Origin: Erythrobacter mangrovi
GTDB lineage: Bacteria; Pseudomonadota; Alphaproteobacteria; Sphingomonadales; Sphingomonadaceae
Assembly (NCBI RefSeq): GCF_013260645.1
Contig: NZ_CP053921.1
Location: 868,001-932,000 of the forward strand
DNA length: 64,000 nucleotides
Reading direction: 5' to 3'
Made by a program: the position numbers and the translations under genes. Position 1 is the first letter of the stretch; each line of letters opens with the position of its first letter. Below are positions 1 through 9,224 of this stretch, in pieces. Below the pieces are notes generated by a model, which was not told where the DNA came from, ran no database searches, and saw only the letters and a program-made list of their open reading frames with translations.

Positions 1-1448
1 TTCTGGCGGATCGGGGCCTTGAAGGCCTCAGCCCCTTCAGGCGTCCAATTGTCGGCATCGCGGTGGACGGTGGCAAGGACCGATGCAGCCTGCTCGCCAC
101 CCATCACGCTGATCCGCGCATTGGGCCAAGTGAACAGGAAGCGCGGCTGGTAGGCACGGCCGCACATTCCGTAATTGCCCGCACCAAAACTGCCGCCAAT
201 GACCACAGTCACCTTGGGCACGGTGGCCGTGGCGACCGCTGTCACCAGCTTCGCCCCATGCTTGGCGATACCTTCAGCCTCATATTTTCCGCCAACCATA
301 AAGCCGGAGATGTTCTGCAGAAACAGCAGCGGGATGCGGCGCTGGCAGGCGAGCTCGATGAAATGGGCGCCCTTCTGCGCGCTTTCGGAGAACAGCACGC
401 CATTGTTGGCAAGGATCGCCACCGGCATGCCCCAGATATGCGCAAAGCCGCATACCAGCGTGCTACCGTAGTGCTGCTTGAACTCATGGAATTCGCTGCC
501 ATCGACGATGCGTGCGATCACCTCGTGCACGTCATAAGGCGCACGGACGTCCTCGGGGATCAGGGCATAGAGATCGTCGGCGGCGAACTTCGGCGGGCGC
601 GGGTTGCGCAGTTCCACGTTCGCAGCCTTGCCGGTGTTTGCGCCCAGGTGCGACACGATATCGCGCACGATGGTGAGCGCGTGCTCGTCGTTCTCGGCCA
701 AATGATCGGCCACGCCGGACTTCTTCGCGTGCAGATCCCCGCCGCCTAGGTCCTCGGCGCTGATCTCCTCGCCCGTCGCCGCTTTCACCAGCGGCGGGCC
801 GGCAAGGAAGATCGTGCCCTGTTCGCGCACGATCACGGTCTCGTCGGACATGGCCGGGACGTAGGCCCCGCCCGCGGTGCAACTGCCCATGACGCAGGCG
901 ATCTGCGGGATGCCGAGCGCGCTCATGTTCGCCTGGTTGAAGAAGATGCGCCCGAAATGGTCGCGATCAGGGAAGACCTCGGCCTGGTAGGGCAGGTTCG
1001 CCCCCCCACTGTCGACGAGGTAGATACAAGGCAGGCGGTTCTCCTGCGCAATCTCCTGCGCGCGCAGGTGCTTCTTGACCGTCATCGGATAATAGGAGCC
1101 ACCTTTGACGGTCGGATCGTTGCAAACGATCATGACCTGCCGCCCGCTGACGCGACCGATACCCGCGATCATCGAGGCGCCGTTGACGTCGCCTTCATAC
1201 ATACCGTTGGCCGCGAGTTGCCCCACTTCGAGGAAAGGCGAGCCCGGATCGAGCAAGCGCTCGACGCGGTCACGCGGGAGCAGCTTGCCGCGCGACACAT
1301 GCCGTTCGCGGTGCTTCTCCGGTCCACCGAGCGCGGCCTCGGCAACCTTGGCGCGCAATTCGCTGGCCAGCGATTTGTTGTGTTCGAACCGCGCCTTCGC
1401 CTCGGGCGCCTCGCGGTCCAGCTTGGTGGTGAGCACAGGGGCTGTCAT
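1..1448 (-). CDS. mccB: methylcrotonyl-CoA carboxylase beta (carboxyltransferase) subunit, 3' end beyond window
   Basis: This is the carboxyltransferase subunit of 3-methylcrotonyl-CoA carboxylase, the third step of leucine degradation. It moves CO2 from biotin on the alpha subunit to 3-methylcrotonyl-CoA in the cytoplasm. About 482 codons are visible; family members have about 535, so some 50 C-terminal residues lie off the left edge. The start ATG at 1448 begins [11 protein letters not shown]. The crotonase-fold signatures [15 protein letters not shown] in the first half and [17 protein letters not shown] in the second half match this family. The nearby isovaleryl-CoA dehydrogenase on the same strand supports a methylcrotonyl rather than propionyl substrate. 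No alpha subunit is in the window. Geranyl-CoA carboxylase is a less likely alternative. Confidence 0.9.
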   Translation of the reverse strand, partial: MTAPVLTTKLDREAPEAKARFEHNKSLASELRAKVAEAALGGPEKHRERHVSRGKLLPRDRVERLLDPGSPFLEVGQLAANGMYEGDVNGASMIAGIGRVSGRQVMIVCNDPTVKGGSYYPMTVKKHLRAQEIAQENRLPCIYLVDSGGANLPYQAEVFPDRDHFGRIFFNQANMSALGIPQIACVMGSCTAGGAYVPAMSDETVIVREQGTIFLAGPPLVKAATGEEISAEDLGGGDLHAKKSGVADHLAENDEHALTIVRDIVSHLGANTGKAANVELRNPRPPKFAADDLYALIPEDVRAPYDVHEVIARIVDGSEFHEFKQHYGSTLVCGFAHIWGMPVAILANNGVLFSESAQKGAHFIELACQRRIPLLFLQNISGFMVGGKYEAEGIAKHGAKLVTAVATATVPKVTVVIGGSFGAGNYGMCGRAYQPRFLFTWPNARISVMGGEQAASVLATVHRDADNWTPEGAEAFKAPIRQ

Positions 1449-1535
1449 GGGGCGAAGCCCTAGCGTCCAAAATCGGCGCTGCAAAGTTGTGCGTCACCAC
1501 TTCCCCCTTCCGTTCCTCGAGCTACAAGCAAGCTC

Positions 1536-2072
1536 ATGGACCAGGGACTCACCGCACGCTGGGCGACCGAAGACGATATCCCGGCGCTACGCAATATCAT
1601 GGACCTCGCGATCGAGCAGCTGCAGCGCGGCTTCCTATCGCCCGAGCAGATCGCCGCCAGCCGAGCGGTCATGGGGCTCGACACGCAGCTGATCGCCGAT
1701 CGGACCTATTGCGTGATCGAGGATGAGGCAACACCGGTCGGCTGCGGCGGATGGAGCAATCGCAACACACTCTATGGCGGCGATCATAGCACCGACCTGC
1801 GCAATGCCAGCCTGCTCGACCCGATGAGCGATCCGGCGCGTATCCGTGCCATGTATACCCATCCCGAGCATGCCCGGCGCGGGATCGGGAAGATGATCCT
1901 CGATTTCTGCGAAGGCGCAGCCCGCGATCACGGCTTCACCAGTGTCGAACTGATGGCAACAATGAGCGGCGTCCCGCTCTACAAGGCTGCAGGCTATGTC
2001 GAGATCGAACCACGTATCGACGTAGTCGACGGCATCGAAGTCCCGCTGGTGCGGATGCGGAAGGGACTCTAA
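1536..2072 (+). CDS. GNAT-family N-acetyltransferase
   Basis: This 178-residue cytoplasmic protein has the GNAT fold, which transfers an acetyl group from acetyl-CoA to an amine. The acetyl-CoA-binding motif A is seen as RRGIGKM at residues 114-120, preceded by the strand [11 protein letters not shown] typical motif B region ([11 protein letters not shown], about 144-154) follows. The substrate cannot be read from the sequence. The gene lies on the opposite strand between two leucine-degradation genes and shares a 4-base stop-to-stop overlap (2069-2072) with isovaleryl-CoA dehydrogenase. Nothing suggests a role in leucine catabolism. Confidence 0.85.
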   Translation: MDQGLTARWATEDDIPALRNIMDLAIEQLQRGFLSPEQIAASRAVMGLDTQLIADRTYCVIEDEATPVGCGGWSNRNTLYGGDHSTDLRNASLLDPMSDPARIRAMYTHPEHARRGIGKMILDFCEGAARDHGFTSVELMATMSGVPLYKAAGYVEIEPRIDVVDGIEVPLVRMRKGL

Positions 2073-3238
2073 CCCGCCGCCCCGATAAGTTCGCGGCCGA
2101 TTAGCATGCGTCTGATCTCGTTCGTCCCCGCACCGATGTCGAGCAGCTTGGCGTCGCGCAGATAGCGTTCGACCGGCCAATCCTTGGTATAGCCCGCGCC
2201 GCCCAGTGCCTGCACCGCTTCGGCGGCAACCTTGAAGGCATTCTCCGATGCCAGCAGGATCGTACCCGCAGCGTCGAAGCGGGTCGTCTGGCCGGCATCG
2301 CAAGCCTTGGCGACCGCATAAGTATAGGCGCGCGCGGATTGCAGCGCGACGTACATATCTGCCACCTTGGCCTGCATCAGCTGGAAGCTGCCGATCGGCT
2401 TTCCGAACTGCTTGCGCTCGCGCAAATAGGGAATGACCGTGTCGAGGCAGGCCTGCATGATACCCAGCTGCAAGCCAGCGAGCACCACGCGTTCATAGTC
2501 CAGACCGCTCATCAGCACGCCGACGCCACCGTTCACGGGACCCATCACGTTCTCTTCGGGCACTTCGCAATCGTCGAACACCAGCTCGGCGGTCGGGCTG
2601 CCGCGCATGCCCATCTTGTCGATCTTCTGCCCGATACTGAACCCGGGCATGTCCTTCTCGATCAGGAAGGCAGTGATGCCGCGCGAACCGGCCGCTCCAT
2701 CGGTCTTGGCATAGACCACCAGCGTATCGGCGCAGGTCGCATTGGTGATCCAGAACTTCGTGCCGTTGAGGACATAGCCACCCTGCACCGCTTCGGCCTT
2801 GAGCTTCATCGAAACCACGTCCGACCCAGCGCTTGCCTCGGACATCGCCAGCGAACCGACGTGCTCGCCGCTGATCAGCTTGGGCAGGTACTTGGCCTTC
2901 TGCTCGTCATTGCCCCAGCGACGGATCTGGTTGACGCACAGGTTCGAATGCGCGCCGTAGCTGAGGCCGATGCTGGCCGATGCGCGGCTCACTTCCTCGA
3001 CGGCAATGACGTGCTCGAGATAGCCGAGGCCGAGCCCGCCCCACTCCTCTTCCACGGTCAGACCATGCAGGCCCAGCTCGCCCATGGCGGTCCACAGCTC
3101 GTCACGCGGGAACCAGTCCTCACGGTCGGCCTTCTCGGCGAGCGGGGCGATCTGCTCGTCGGCAAAACGGCCGACGGTCTCGCGGATCATGTCGGCAGCA
3201 TCGCCGAGCTGGAAATCGAAATCGGGGGTCGCGCGCAT
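2069..3238 (-). CDS. ivd: isovaleryl-CoA dehydrogenase
   Basis: This FAD-dependent acyl-CoA dehydrogenase oxidises isovaleryl-CoA to 3-methylcrotonyl-CoA, feeding the carboxylase encoded downstream on the same strand. I place the start at ATG 3238 because AGGAGAG lies just upstream and the resulting 389 residues match the family length; an upstream in-frame start at 3391 would overlap the divergent kinase gene. The sequence has Glu249 in [12 protein letters not shown], the position of the catalytic base in isovaleryl-CoA dehydrogenases. It has GAGTNEI where straight-chain enzymes carry a Glu in YEGT. That combination is diagnostic for this subfamily rather than a generic acyl-CoA dehydrogenase. 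Confidence 0.93.
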   Translation of the reverse strand: MRATPDFDFQLGDAADMIRETVGRFADEQIAPLAEKADREDWFPRDELWTAMGELGLHGLTVEEEWGGLGLGYLEHVIAVEEVSRASASIGLSYGAHSNLCVNQIRRWGNDEQKAKYLPKLISGEHVGSLAMSEASAGSDVVSMKLKAEAVQGGYVLNGTKFWITNATCADTLVVYAKTDGAAGSRGITAFLIEKDMPGFSIGQKIDKMGMRGSPTAELVFDDCEVPEENVMGPVNGGVGVLMSGLDYERVVLAGLQLGIMQACLDTVIPYLRERKQFGKPIGSFQLMQAKVADMYVALQSARAYTYAVAKACDAGQTTRFDAAGTILLASENAFKVAAEAVQALGGAGYTKDWPVERYLRDAKLLDIGAGTNEIRRMLIGRELIGAAG

Positions 3239-3389
3239 GTTCTCTCCTACTGCGTTCGCGATGGTCTCTGGACGGAGCCCGTAGCGGAGCGGGCAGCGCG
3301 GGGCAAACCGATATGACGGACGGATTTGACACAGGCGCAATTGCTTTGTGTTCGCCGACGAAGCACCGTAGTGTTCCCACTGCGGCACC

Positions 3390-4916
3390 ATGCTTCAGAG
3401 GATCGAGGATCTCTGGCCGCGGGGCGAACCGCCCTCAACGGCCCTTTGTGGCGACGACGCTCGCCTGGCCCTGCTTGCCGCGCATGGCACATCCGCCCTG
3501 GTCGAGGATCCCGAGCTCAATGCCATCGTAACCTTGGCGGCGCGGATCTGCGCCACCCCACTTGCGGCGGTCACCGTTATCGAACGCGATCATCAGGTCT
3601 TCCTGGCACGACTAGGCCTAGCCGAAGATGAGACCCCGCGACCGATCAGTTTCTGTGCGCACGCGATGCTGGGTAGCGAGGCGATGGTCATTCCTGACGC
3701 CACCATCGACGATCGCTTTCATGACAATCCGCTGGTCACAGCTGCGCCACACATCCGTTTCTATGCAGGCCATCCGCTGATCTCGGCAGAGGGAGCGCCG
3801 CTTGGCGCGCTTTGCGTCATAGACACCGTGCCCCGCCCCACGGGCCTCACGGAGCTACAGCGCGAGGCACTGGCCGTCATGGGCGCGGCGGTCATGCGCA
3901 GGCTGGGCCAACGCCGCCTCAGCCTCGAAGCGAGACACGAGATCGACCAGCGCGAAGCACAGCTGCGGCGCATGATCGACAGCGTTCCCGACATTGCCTT
4001 CTCGGCCGATGCCGCAGGCAATTTCGACTATTTCAACGCGCGCTGGGAAGAGCTGACCGGGCGTCCACCTCCCGCGGTGGCAACCGCGTGGCGCCCCTTC
4101 GTCCATCCCGAAGACTTTGCCGCTTCGCTCGAGAGATGGAACACCGCGGTCCGTACGGTGACGCCCTTTGAAGACCAGTGGCGACTGCACATGGCGGATG
4201 GTTCGTGGAGGTGGGTCCTGTCGCGCGTCGTGCCCGTGGTGACCAAAGCCGGTCCAGCGCGGTGGTTCGGCGTGCTGACTGACATCGATGCGGTCCACCG
4301 CGAGAAACAGGCCAAGGATCTTCTCGCCGCCGAGCTGTCGCACCGGATCAAGAACATCTTCGCGGTGATTTCCGGGATCATTTCGATCCGCGCCCGAGGC
4401 AAGCCAGAGCTATCCGAGTTTGCGACCGAGCTGGGCACTGCGGTCCGCGCGCTTGGCACCGCACACGACTATGTCCGACCGGTCGAGGGTCGCAGCAGCG
4501 ACTGCCTGCAGGGCCTGCTGCGTGACTTGCTGGCGCCGTATGACCACGGCGATGCGCGGCATGTCACGGTGACGGGGGCGGATATCGAGATCGGGCCACG
4601 AGCTGCTACGCCGCTGGCGCTGATCTTTCACGAACTGGCCACCAACTCGGCCAAGTATGGCGCGCTGGCGAGCGATAGCGGCGAAGTGGCGGTCGAGATC
4701 GCGGCACCCGATTTGGAGGAAGGCATGCTCCGCGTCACCTGGCGCGAAACCAGCCGCGACGGCTTGCCCACCACCCCTTCGGGCGGCGAAGGCTTCGGCT
4801 CACGGTTGCTGCGCCTGGCAATCGAGAACCAGCTCGGCGGTAACTTTCAGCGCAATCTACGCGAAGATGGGATGACGATCGAAATCGCAGTCGCGGCAAG
4901 CCGAGTTTCTGCCTGA
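3390..4916 (+). CDS. GAF-PAS sensor histidine kinase of the HWE family
   Basis: This 508-residue protein has no membrane segment, so it is a cytoplasmic sensor. Residues about 40-170 form a GAF domain ([19 protein letters not shown]). Residues about 190-305 form a PAS domain with a PAC tail (FGVLTDI). The HWE kinase core follows: phosphoacceptor His318 in [10 protein letters not shown]-box [13 protein letters not shown] at 414-426, the Trp-x-Glu motif WRE at 451-453, and the G-box [11 protein letters not shown] kinases in alphaproteobacteria often sense light, redox or general stress. No Cys typical of LOV domains is evident in the PAS region, and no response regulator is adjacent, so signal and partner are unknown. 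A -35-like TTGACA lies at 3326-3331 without a convincing -10. Confidence 0.9.
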   Translation: MLQRIEDLWPRGEPPSTALCGDDARLALLAAHGTSALVEDPELNAIVTLAARICATPLAAVTVIERDHQVFLARLGLAEDETPRPISFCAHAMLGSEAMVIPDATIDDRFHDNPLVTAAPHIRFYAGHPLISAEGAPLGALCVIDTVPRPTGLTELQREALAVMGAAVMRRLGQRRLSLEARHEIDQREAQLRRMIDSVPDIAFSADAAGNFDYFNARWEELTGRPPPAVATAWRPFVHPEDFAASLERWNTAVRTVTPFEDQWRLHMADGSWRWVLSRVVPVVTKAGPARWFGVLTDIDAVHREKQAKDLLAAELSHRIKNIFAVISGIISIRARGKPELSEFATELGTAVRALGTAHDYVRPVEGRSSDCLQGLLRDLLAPYDHGDARHVTVTGADIEIGPRAATPLALIFHELATNSAKYGALASDSGEVAVEIAAPDLEEGMLRVTWRETSRDGLPTTPSGGEGFGSRLLRLAIENQLGGNFQRNLREDGMTIEIAVAASRVSA

Positions 4917-4980
4917 CTGCAGTGGGACTCGCATCGCGCCGTTCAGGTGGTAGTATCCCCGGCTAGCGGAGAGTGGGGAC

Positions 4981-5433
4981 ATGCGTCAGGCGTTGCTTAT
5001 CGGACTAGCTTTATCGATACCCGGTTGCGCGCAGGCACCAGATCCACCGCCATCCGATACCACGACCGCATCGGCTACCGCAGCGGCAGGCGAACAGGCT
5101 TCAACCGGCATACCCCAAGCTTTCGCAGAGACCGCCTGGCGTGCGCAAGGCAGGGATGGAAGCCAGTACATCACCTACCTGGACAGCGACGGGACCTATC
5201 GCGACTTGCGCAATGGCGATCCATGGCAAACGGGAACATGGACCTATGACCTCGCGGGTGAAAACCGCCTGTGTTTCACTCCGGACGACGAGAACGGGGC
5301 AGAGCGATGCTGGCGGCCAGAGCGCATGCACGGCAAGGCGATGGACGTAATCGGCGGCCCCGAGGCTCGCCGCGTCGAGCTTGAACCGGTCGCCTACGAA
5401 CCCGCTGACCCAAAGGACGAGAACCCGGCGTGA
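4981..5433 (+). CDS. small putative lipoprotein of unknown function
   Basis: I do not recognise this 150-residue protein. It starts with a short hydrophobic segment followed by IPGC (residues 13-16), a weak lipobox, then a Pro/Ala/Thr-rich linker to about residue 45. The rest looks like a small beta-rich domain with RDLRNGDPWQTGTW and two Cys-containing strands (ENRLCFTPDD, AERCWRPE), consistent with an exported, possibly disulfide-bonded protein. Its stop overlaps the GTG start of the ABC ATPase gene (GTGA at 5430-5433), so it is probably co-transcribed and translationally coupled with the importer. A link to the importer is inference only. Confidence 0.65.
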   Translation: MRQALLIGLALSIPGCAQAPDPPPSDTTTASATAAAGEQASTGIPQAFAETAWRAQGRDGSQYITYLDSDGTYRDLRNGDPWQTGTWTYDLAGENRLCFTPDDENGAERCWRPERMHGKAMDVIGGPEARRVELEPVAYEPADPKDENPA

Positions 5434-6197
5434 CGCAGCCTGCCGATCCGGCACTCGAGTTTCGCCAGGTGCGGAAGGATTACGGCGCGGTCGAGGCCGT
5501 CAGCGACGTTTCGCTGGCCATCGCGCGTGGCAGCTTCGTCGCAATGGTGGGAGCTTCGGGTTCGGGCAAGTCGACCCTGCTCAAGACCGTCAACCGGTTG
5601 GTCGAGCCCGACTCCGGAACCGTTCTCCTGGAAGGGCAGGACGTGAGCTCACTGCCCCTGCCGGCGCTTCGCCGCAGTGTCGGTTATGTATTCCAATCGG
5701 TCGGCCTGTTCCCGCACATGACCGTGGGCGAGAATATAGCAATCGGGCCGCGCCTTGCAGGCGAACGGCTGACACAGACTCGCATCGCGGAATTGCTCGA
5801 ACTGGTCGAGCTGGAGCCGACAATCGTCTCCCGCATGCCCGACGCGCTCTCGGGCGGCCAGCGCCAACGCGTCGGCGTGGCCCGGGCACTGGCTGGAGGC
5901 TCGCACCTGCTGCTGATGGATGAACCCTTCGGCGCGCTCGACCCGATCACCCGCGCCGCCTTGGGCGAAAGTGTCAGCGGGCTCCACCGCGAGCTCGGCC
6001 TGACCACGGTGATGGTCACGCATGACATGGCCGAGGCCCTGTTGCTGGCCGACCGTGTGCTGGTGATGGATCGCGGTACAATCGTCGCCGACGAGGTTCC
6101 GCATGCGCTGCTCGAAGGGGCTGGCGGCCCGGTCGCCCAAAAGCTGGTCGCGGTACCGCGTGCGCAGGCCGACCGGCTCGCGGAACTGGCCCGATGA
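5430..6197 (+). CDS. ABC transporter ATPase, osmoprotectant/quaternary-amine type
   Basis: This 255-residue ATPase energises an importer of the glycine betaine/choline (OpuC/ProV) class. Walker A is GASGSGKST (near residues 37-45), the signature is LSGGQRQRVG and Walker B is LLLMDEPFGALD. Many OpuCA/ProV proteins carry C-terminal CBS domains that sense ionic strength; this protein ends shortly after the nucleotide-binding domain and has none, so osmotic gating of that kind is unlikely. The GTG start overlaps the previous stop, and its own stop overlaps the ATG of the permease gene (ATGA at 6194-6197). The pair forms a complete two-gene importer. Confidence 0.88.
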   Translation: MTQPADPALEFRQVRKDYGAVEAVSDVSLAIARGSFVAMVGASGSGKSTLLKTVNRLVEPDSGTVLLEGQDVSSLPLPALRRSVGYVFQSVGLFPHMTVGENIAIGPRLAGERLTQTRIAELLELVELEPTIVSRMPDALSGGQRQRVGVARALAGGSHLLLMDEPFGALDPITRAALGESVSGLHRELGLTTVMVTHDMAEALLLADRVLVMDRGTIVADEVPHALLEGAGGPVAQKLVAVPRAQADRLAELAR

Positions 6198-7729
6198 GCG
6201 AGTTGTGGACCAACATACTCATGCTGGGCGACCATCTCGCCGCGCACGTCCTGCTATCCGTATCAGCCATAGCCTTGGGCATCGCCGTAGCCTTGCCACT
6301 TGCGGTTTGGGCAGGTCGTTCACCCACGGTCGCCCGCGCGACCCTGGGTTTCGCCAGCCTCGTACAGACGGTCCCGGCGCTGGCCTTGCTGGCGCTCTTC
6401 TTCCCTATCCTGCTGAGCTTGCGCGCAATCTTCGGGGAGGGCCTGCCGACGCTCGGTTTCCTGCCCGCCCTACTGGCGCTGGCACTCTACGCACTGCTGC
6501 CAATCTTGCGCAACGCGGTGACCGCCCTGGCCAACCTCGATCCCGGGGTGATCGAAGCTGCGCATGGGGTGGGAATGAGCGACTGGCAGCGTCTGCGTCT
6601 GGTCGAAGCGCCATTGGCAGCCCCCTACGTGATGGCGGGCATCCGCACCGCGGCAGTATGGACCGTTGGCGCGGGAACCTTGGCCACAACCATTGGGCAG
6701 AAGAGCCTGGGTGACCCAATATTCGCCGGATTGCAGACACAAAACTGGGCATTGGTGCTGGCCGGATGCATTGGCAGCGCGGGACTGGCGCTGACCGCTG
6801 ATATGCTTCTCGGCCTGATCGAGCGCGGGCTGGCCACGCGACGCCGAGGCCTTTGGTTGGGCGGGCTGGCCGCTGTGCTGGTTGGCGTCACATTGGCCCT
6901 GACCGCGCAGCTGGATGCAGGCGAAGATCGCCGGATCGTCATCGGCGCCAAGGGATTCTCCGAGCAATATATCCTCGCGCGACTGATCGGTCAGCGCCTT
7001 GAACAGGCGGGCTATGCGGTCGATTATCGCGACGGGCTGGGTTCGGCGATCGCGCACCAGGCGGTTGCGACAGGGGCGATCGATGTCCTTGTCGACTATA
7101 CCGGGACCATCTGGACGAACCACATGGATCGCAAGGACAATCCCGACCGCGACAAGATGCTGGCGGAGATTGTCGCTTGGGAGAACCGCACCAGCGGATC
7201 GCACATCCTGGGGCGATTGGGGTTCGAGAACGCCTATGGCCTCGCCATGCGACGGGATCGCGCAGAAGCGCTTGGTGTCCACTCGATCGAGGACCTTGCC
7301 CGCTCGGCTCCGCAACTGACAATCGGCGGCGATCCCGAGTTTTTCGAACGGCCCGAATGGCATGCCGTGCGCAGGACCTATGGCCTACGCTTCGCCTACG
7401 AACGCAATTTTGCACCGACTTTCATGTACAATGCGCTGCAATCCGGTGAAGCCGACGTCATCAGCGGGTACACTTCTGACGGTCGGATCGAGGCCGACGA
7501 TCTCGTAATCCTGGCTGATCCCGAACGCGCTTTCCCCAACTACGACGCCATTATCCTGCTTGCGCCGAAAACCGGCAAGGACGCCAGGATCGTGACTGCC
7601 CTCATGCCGCTTGTCGGCGCCATCCCGGTGGAGGCCATGCGCGAAGCGAATTTCGCCGTGGATCGCGGCGTGGACAAGCTGTCCTTCGACGATGCCGCCA
7701 GGCTGCTGGCAAGGCGTTCGGGCCTTTAG
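6194..7729 (+). CDS. fused permease/substrate-binding protein of a betaine-class ABC importer
   Basis: This 511-residue protein joins two importer parts. Residues 1 to about 215 are a membrane permease with about five or six hydrophobic segments and the EAA loop (EAAHGVGMSDWQRLRLVEAP, 121-140). After one more hydrophobic segment (about 218-240), a substrate-binding domain begins at IVIGAKGFSEQYILARLI (248-265) and runs to the end, tethered on the periplasmic side. The binding domain resembles OpuAC/OpuCC-type proteins. The same fused layout is known in betaine/choline importers and in the ergothioneine importer EgtU, so the ligand should not be assumed. Its stop overlaps the convergent DUF2147 gene by 4 bases. 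Confidence 0.87.
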   Translation: MSELWTNILMLGDHLAAHVLLSVSAIALGIAVALPLAVWAGRSPTVARATLGFASLVQTVPALALLALFFPILLSLRAIFGEGLPTLGFLPALLALALYALLPILRNAVTALANLDPGVIEAAHGVGMSDWQRLRLVEAPLAAPYVMAGIRTAAVWTVGAGTLATTIGQKSLGDPIFAGLQTQNWALVLAGCIGSAGLALTADMLLGLIERGLATRRRGLWLGGLAAVLVGVTLALTAQLDAGEDRRIVIGAKGFSEQYILARLIGQRLEQAGYAVDYRDGLGSAIAHQAVATGAIDVLVDYTGTIWTNHMDRKDNPDRDKMLAEIVAWENRTSGSHILGRLGFENAYGLAMRRDRAEALGVHSIEDLARSAPQLTIGGDPEFFERPEWHAVRRTYGLRFAYERNFAPTFMYNALQSGEADVISGYTSDGRIEADDLVILADPERAFPNYDAIILLAPKTGKDARIVTALMPLVGAIPVEAMREANFAVDRGVDKLSFDDAARLLARRSGL

Positions 7730-8139
7730 CGGGCCCTTTGCCAGGTCTGGGTTTGACAGAACGGCCCAAGGCAGCCTTTGACTTCCAGCACATTGGCGCC
7801 CTTGCGGCGGATGACCGATCGATAGGTTTTCCCGCTCTTTGGATCATAGATTGTACCGCGCCAAAGATCGCTTTCCTCGGTAAATTCGGAGAGGATCGCC
7901 ATGCCCAATAGCTTGCGGTTGCGCAGGGCGGGGTCCTTGTTGTTGACGTCGCGCTGATCGACACCTTTCGGCGGCGCGACGAGGAAGCGATCGATACGAC
8001 CACAAAGCTTTGGCCCACAGGGGGCTATGGCGACAACCGCATCCTTCTCGCCCGTTACCCAACGGCCCTGAATAGGCTCTGCAGCAGATAGCGGCACGCA
8101 GGCGAACAGGGCGGCTACGATCGCGGCGGCTCGCTTCAT
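7726..8139 (-). CDS. DUF2147 family exported protein
   Basis: This 137-residue protein has an N-terminal signal peptide (MKRAAAIVAALFACVPLSAAEP). A small domain follows with PIQGRWVTGEKDAVVAIAPCG, LCGRIDR, SDLWRGTIYDPKSGKTY and KGCLGPFCQTQTW, the pattern of DUF2147. The function of that family is not established; it is probably periplasmic. I chose ATG 8139 over the adjacent GTG 8142 because AAGGAG sits about 5 bases before the ATG but only 2 before the GTG. It directly follows the MidA-type methyltransferase gene and is likely the last gene of the lgt operon. Confidence 0.82.
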   Translation of the reverse strand: MKRAAAIVAALFACVPLSAAEPIQGRWVTGEKDAVVAIAPCGPKLCGRIDRFLVAPPKGVDQRDVNNKDPALRNRKLLGMAILSEFTEESDLWRGTIYDPKSGKTYRSVIRRKGANVLEVKGCLGPFCQTQTWQRAR

Positions 8140-8141
8140 CA

Positions 8142-9224
8142 CTACTCCTTCGTTCGGCGCTGCCCCTCGTCGAAGCCTGCCCCGCGGGGCCAGTCACGCG
8201 CAGTCAGCGCCATTACCTTGAACAATTCGCCCATGGCGTCGGCACCAACCAACCTGTCGTACGCTACCTGAACCTCGTTCGAACGATCGGGAAAACGGGT
8301 TGCGAGGGCCTGAGCCCGCAGCCCGATACCCATGGCGGAAAGCCACTGGCCCTGGGTGGCAGTAGCAGTGGCGAGGCCACTTCGCCGGGCAATATCGACC
8401 AGCATTGCAAAGTCGACATGAGCGGTGAGGTCCATGTCTCCCGGCCTCTCAAACACGCCAACCTTGTTGTGCCCGCGAACAGCCTGCAGCGTCGATCCCG
8501 TCTGCTGGGCGAGATGCCCGTAATCGATGAACAGTGCCGCGCCGCCCTGCACATCGAGCCGCTGGGCAAGTGCCTCGATCAGGGCCGCCGCGGCAGGACA
8601 GGTTTCAATCACCGTACCGGGCTCGGCGGTTCGAAGCGCCTCAGGCACGGCCTCGTCCATCGGGTTGGGTCCAGCGGCGAAGGCGAACGCTCCATCTTCA
8701 TCAAGAGCGATCATCCGCTCGCGCCAGCCATCACCCGTCATCACGAGTTGGCGGATCGGCAGCGCATCAAGGAATTCGTTTGCGGCCAGCAGCAATGGCC
8801 GCTCAGCCGGGAGCGTATCGATCGTATCGTGAAACCGGACGTCGGCGAGCACGCCCGATTGGACCGCGCGCAGCGTCGCAGAGCCTTCGACAAGGTGAAC
8901 CTCTGGTCGCAGGCCCTGACTGGCCATCGCCCTCAGCGCGTCCTTGGCCAACGTCCCGCGCCCGGGGCCCAGCTCGACATAGATCGCATCGGTCGGCCGA
9001 CCCGCACGCTGCCAGATATCGGCCAGCCACAACCCAACCATCTCGCCAAACATCTGGCTCACCTCGGGCGCGGTGACGAAATCCCCCGCCGCGCCCAAGG
9101 GATCGCGCGTCGAATAGTAGCGCGCATTGCTTTCGCCCATGTAGCGCGACACGGGGAGCGGGCCGTGGTTACGGATCAGCCGGCGAAAGCTTTCCGCAAG
9201 ATCGCCTGCTCCGCTGTCGCTCAT
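8142..9224 (-). CDS. MidA/NDUFAF7-type class I SAM-dependent methyltransferase
   Basis: This 360-residue protein is of the MidA/NDUFAF7 family. The eukaryotic member methylates an arginine of a complex I subunit during assembly; the bacterial role is not settled. Recognisable parts are the N-terminal ESNARYYSTRDPLGAAGDFVT-like segment (family hallmark YYxxRDPxGxxGDFxT), the SAM-binding motif VELGPGRGTLAKD, and LLAANEFLDALPI. ATG 9224 overlaps the stop of lgt (ATGA, 9221-9224), so the two are translationally coupled. The lgt-MidA order is common in alphaproteobacteria. Confidence 0.88.
   Translation of the reverse strand: MSDSGAGDLAESFRRLIRNHGPLPVSRYMGESNARYYSTRDPLGAAGDFVTAPEVSQMFGEMVGLWLADIWQRAGRPTDAIYVELGPGRGTLAKDALRAMASQGLRPEVHLVEGSATLRAVQSGVLADVRFHDTIDTLPAERPLLLAANEFLDALPIRQLVMTGDGWRERMIALDEDGAFAFAAGPNPMDEAVPEALRTAEPGTVIETCPAAAALIEALAQRLDVQGGAALFIDYGHLAQQTGSTLQAVRGHNKVGVFERPGDMDLTAHVDFAMLVDIARRSGLATATATQGQWLSAMGIGLRAQALATRFPDRSNEVQVAYDRLVGADAMGELFKVMALTARDWPRGAGFDEGQRRTKE

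Noticed and set aside
2339..3316. Long open frame on the plus strand (about 325 codons) opposite isovaleryl-CoA dehydrogenase
   Set aside because: It is the complement of a well-supported enzyme gene, has no recognisable domain and arises from high-GC codon bias.
3326..3354. Promoter of the HWE kinase gene
   Set aside because: TTGACA is perfect but no -10-like hexamer occurs at 16-18 bases, so I mention it without calling it.
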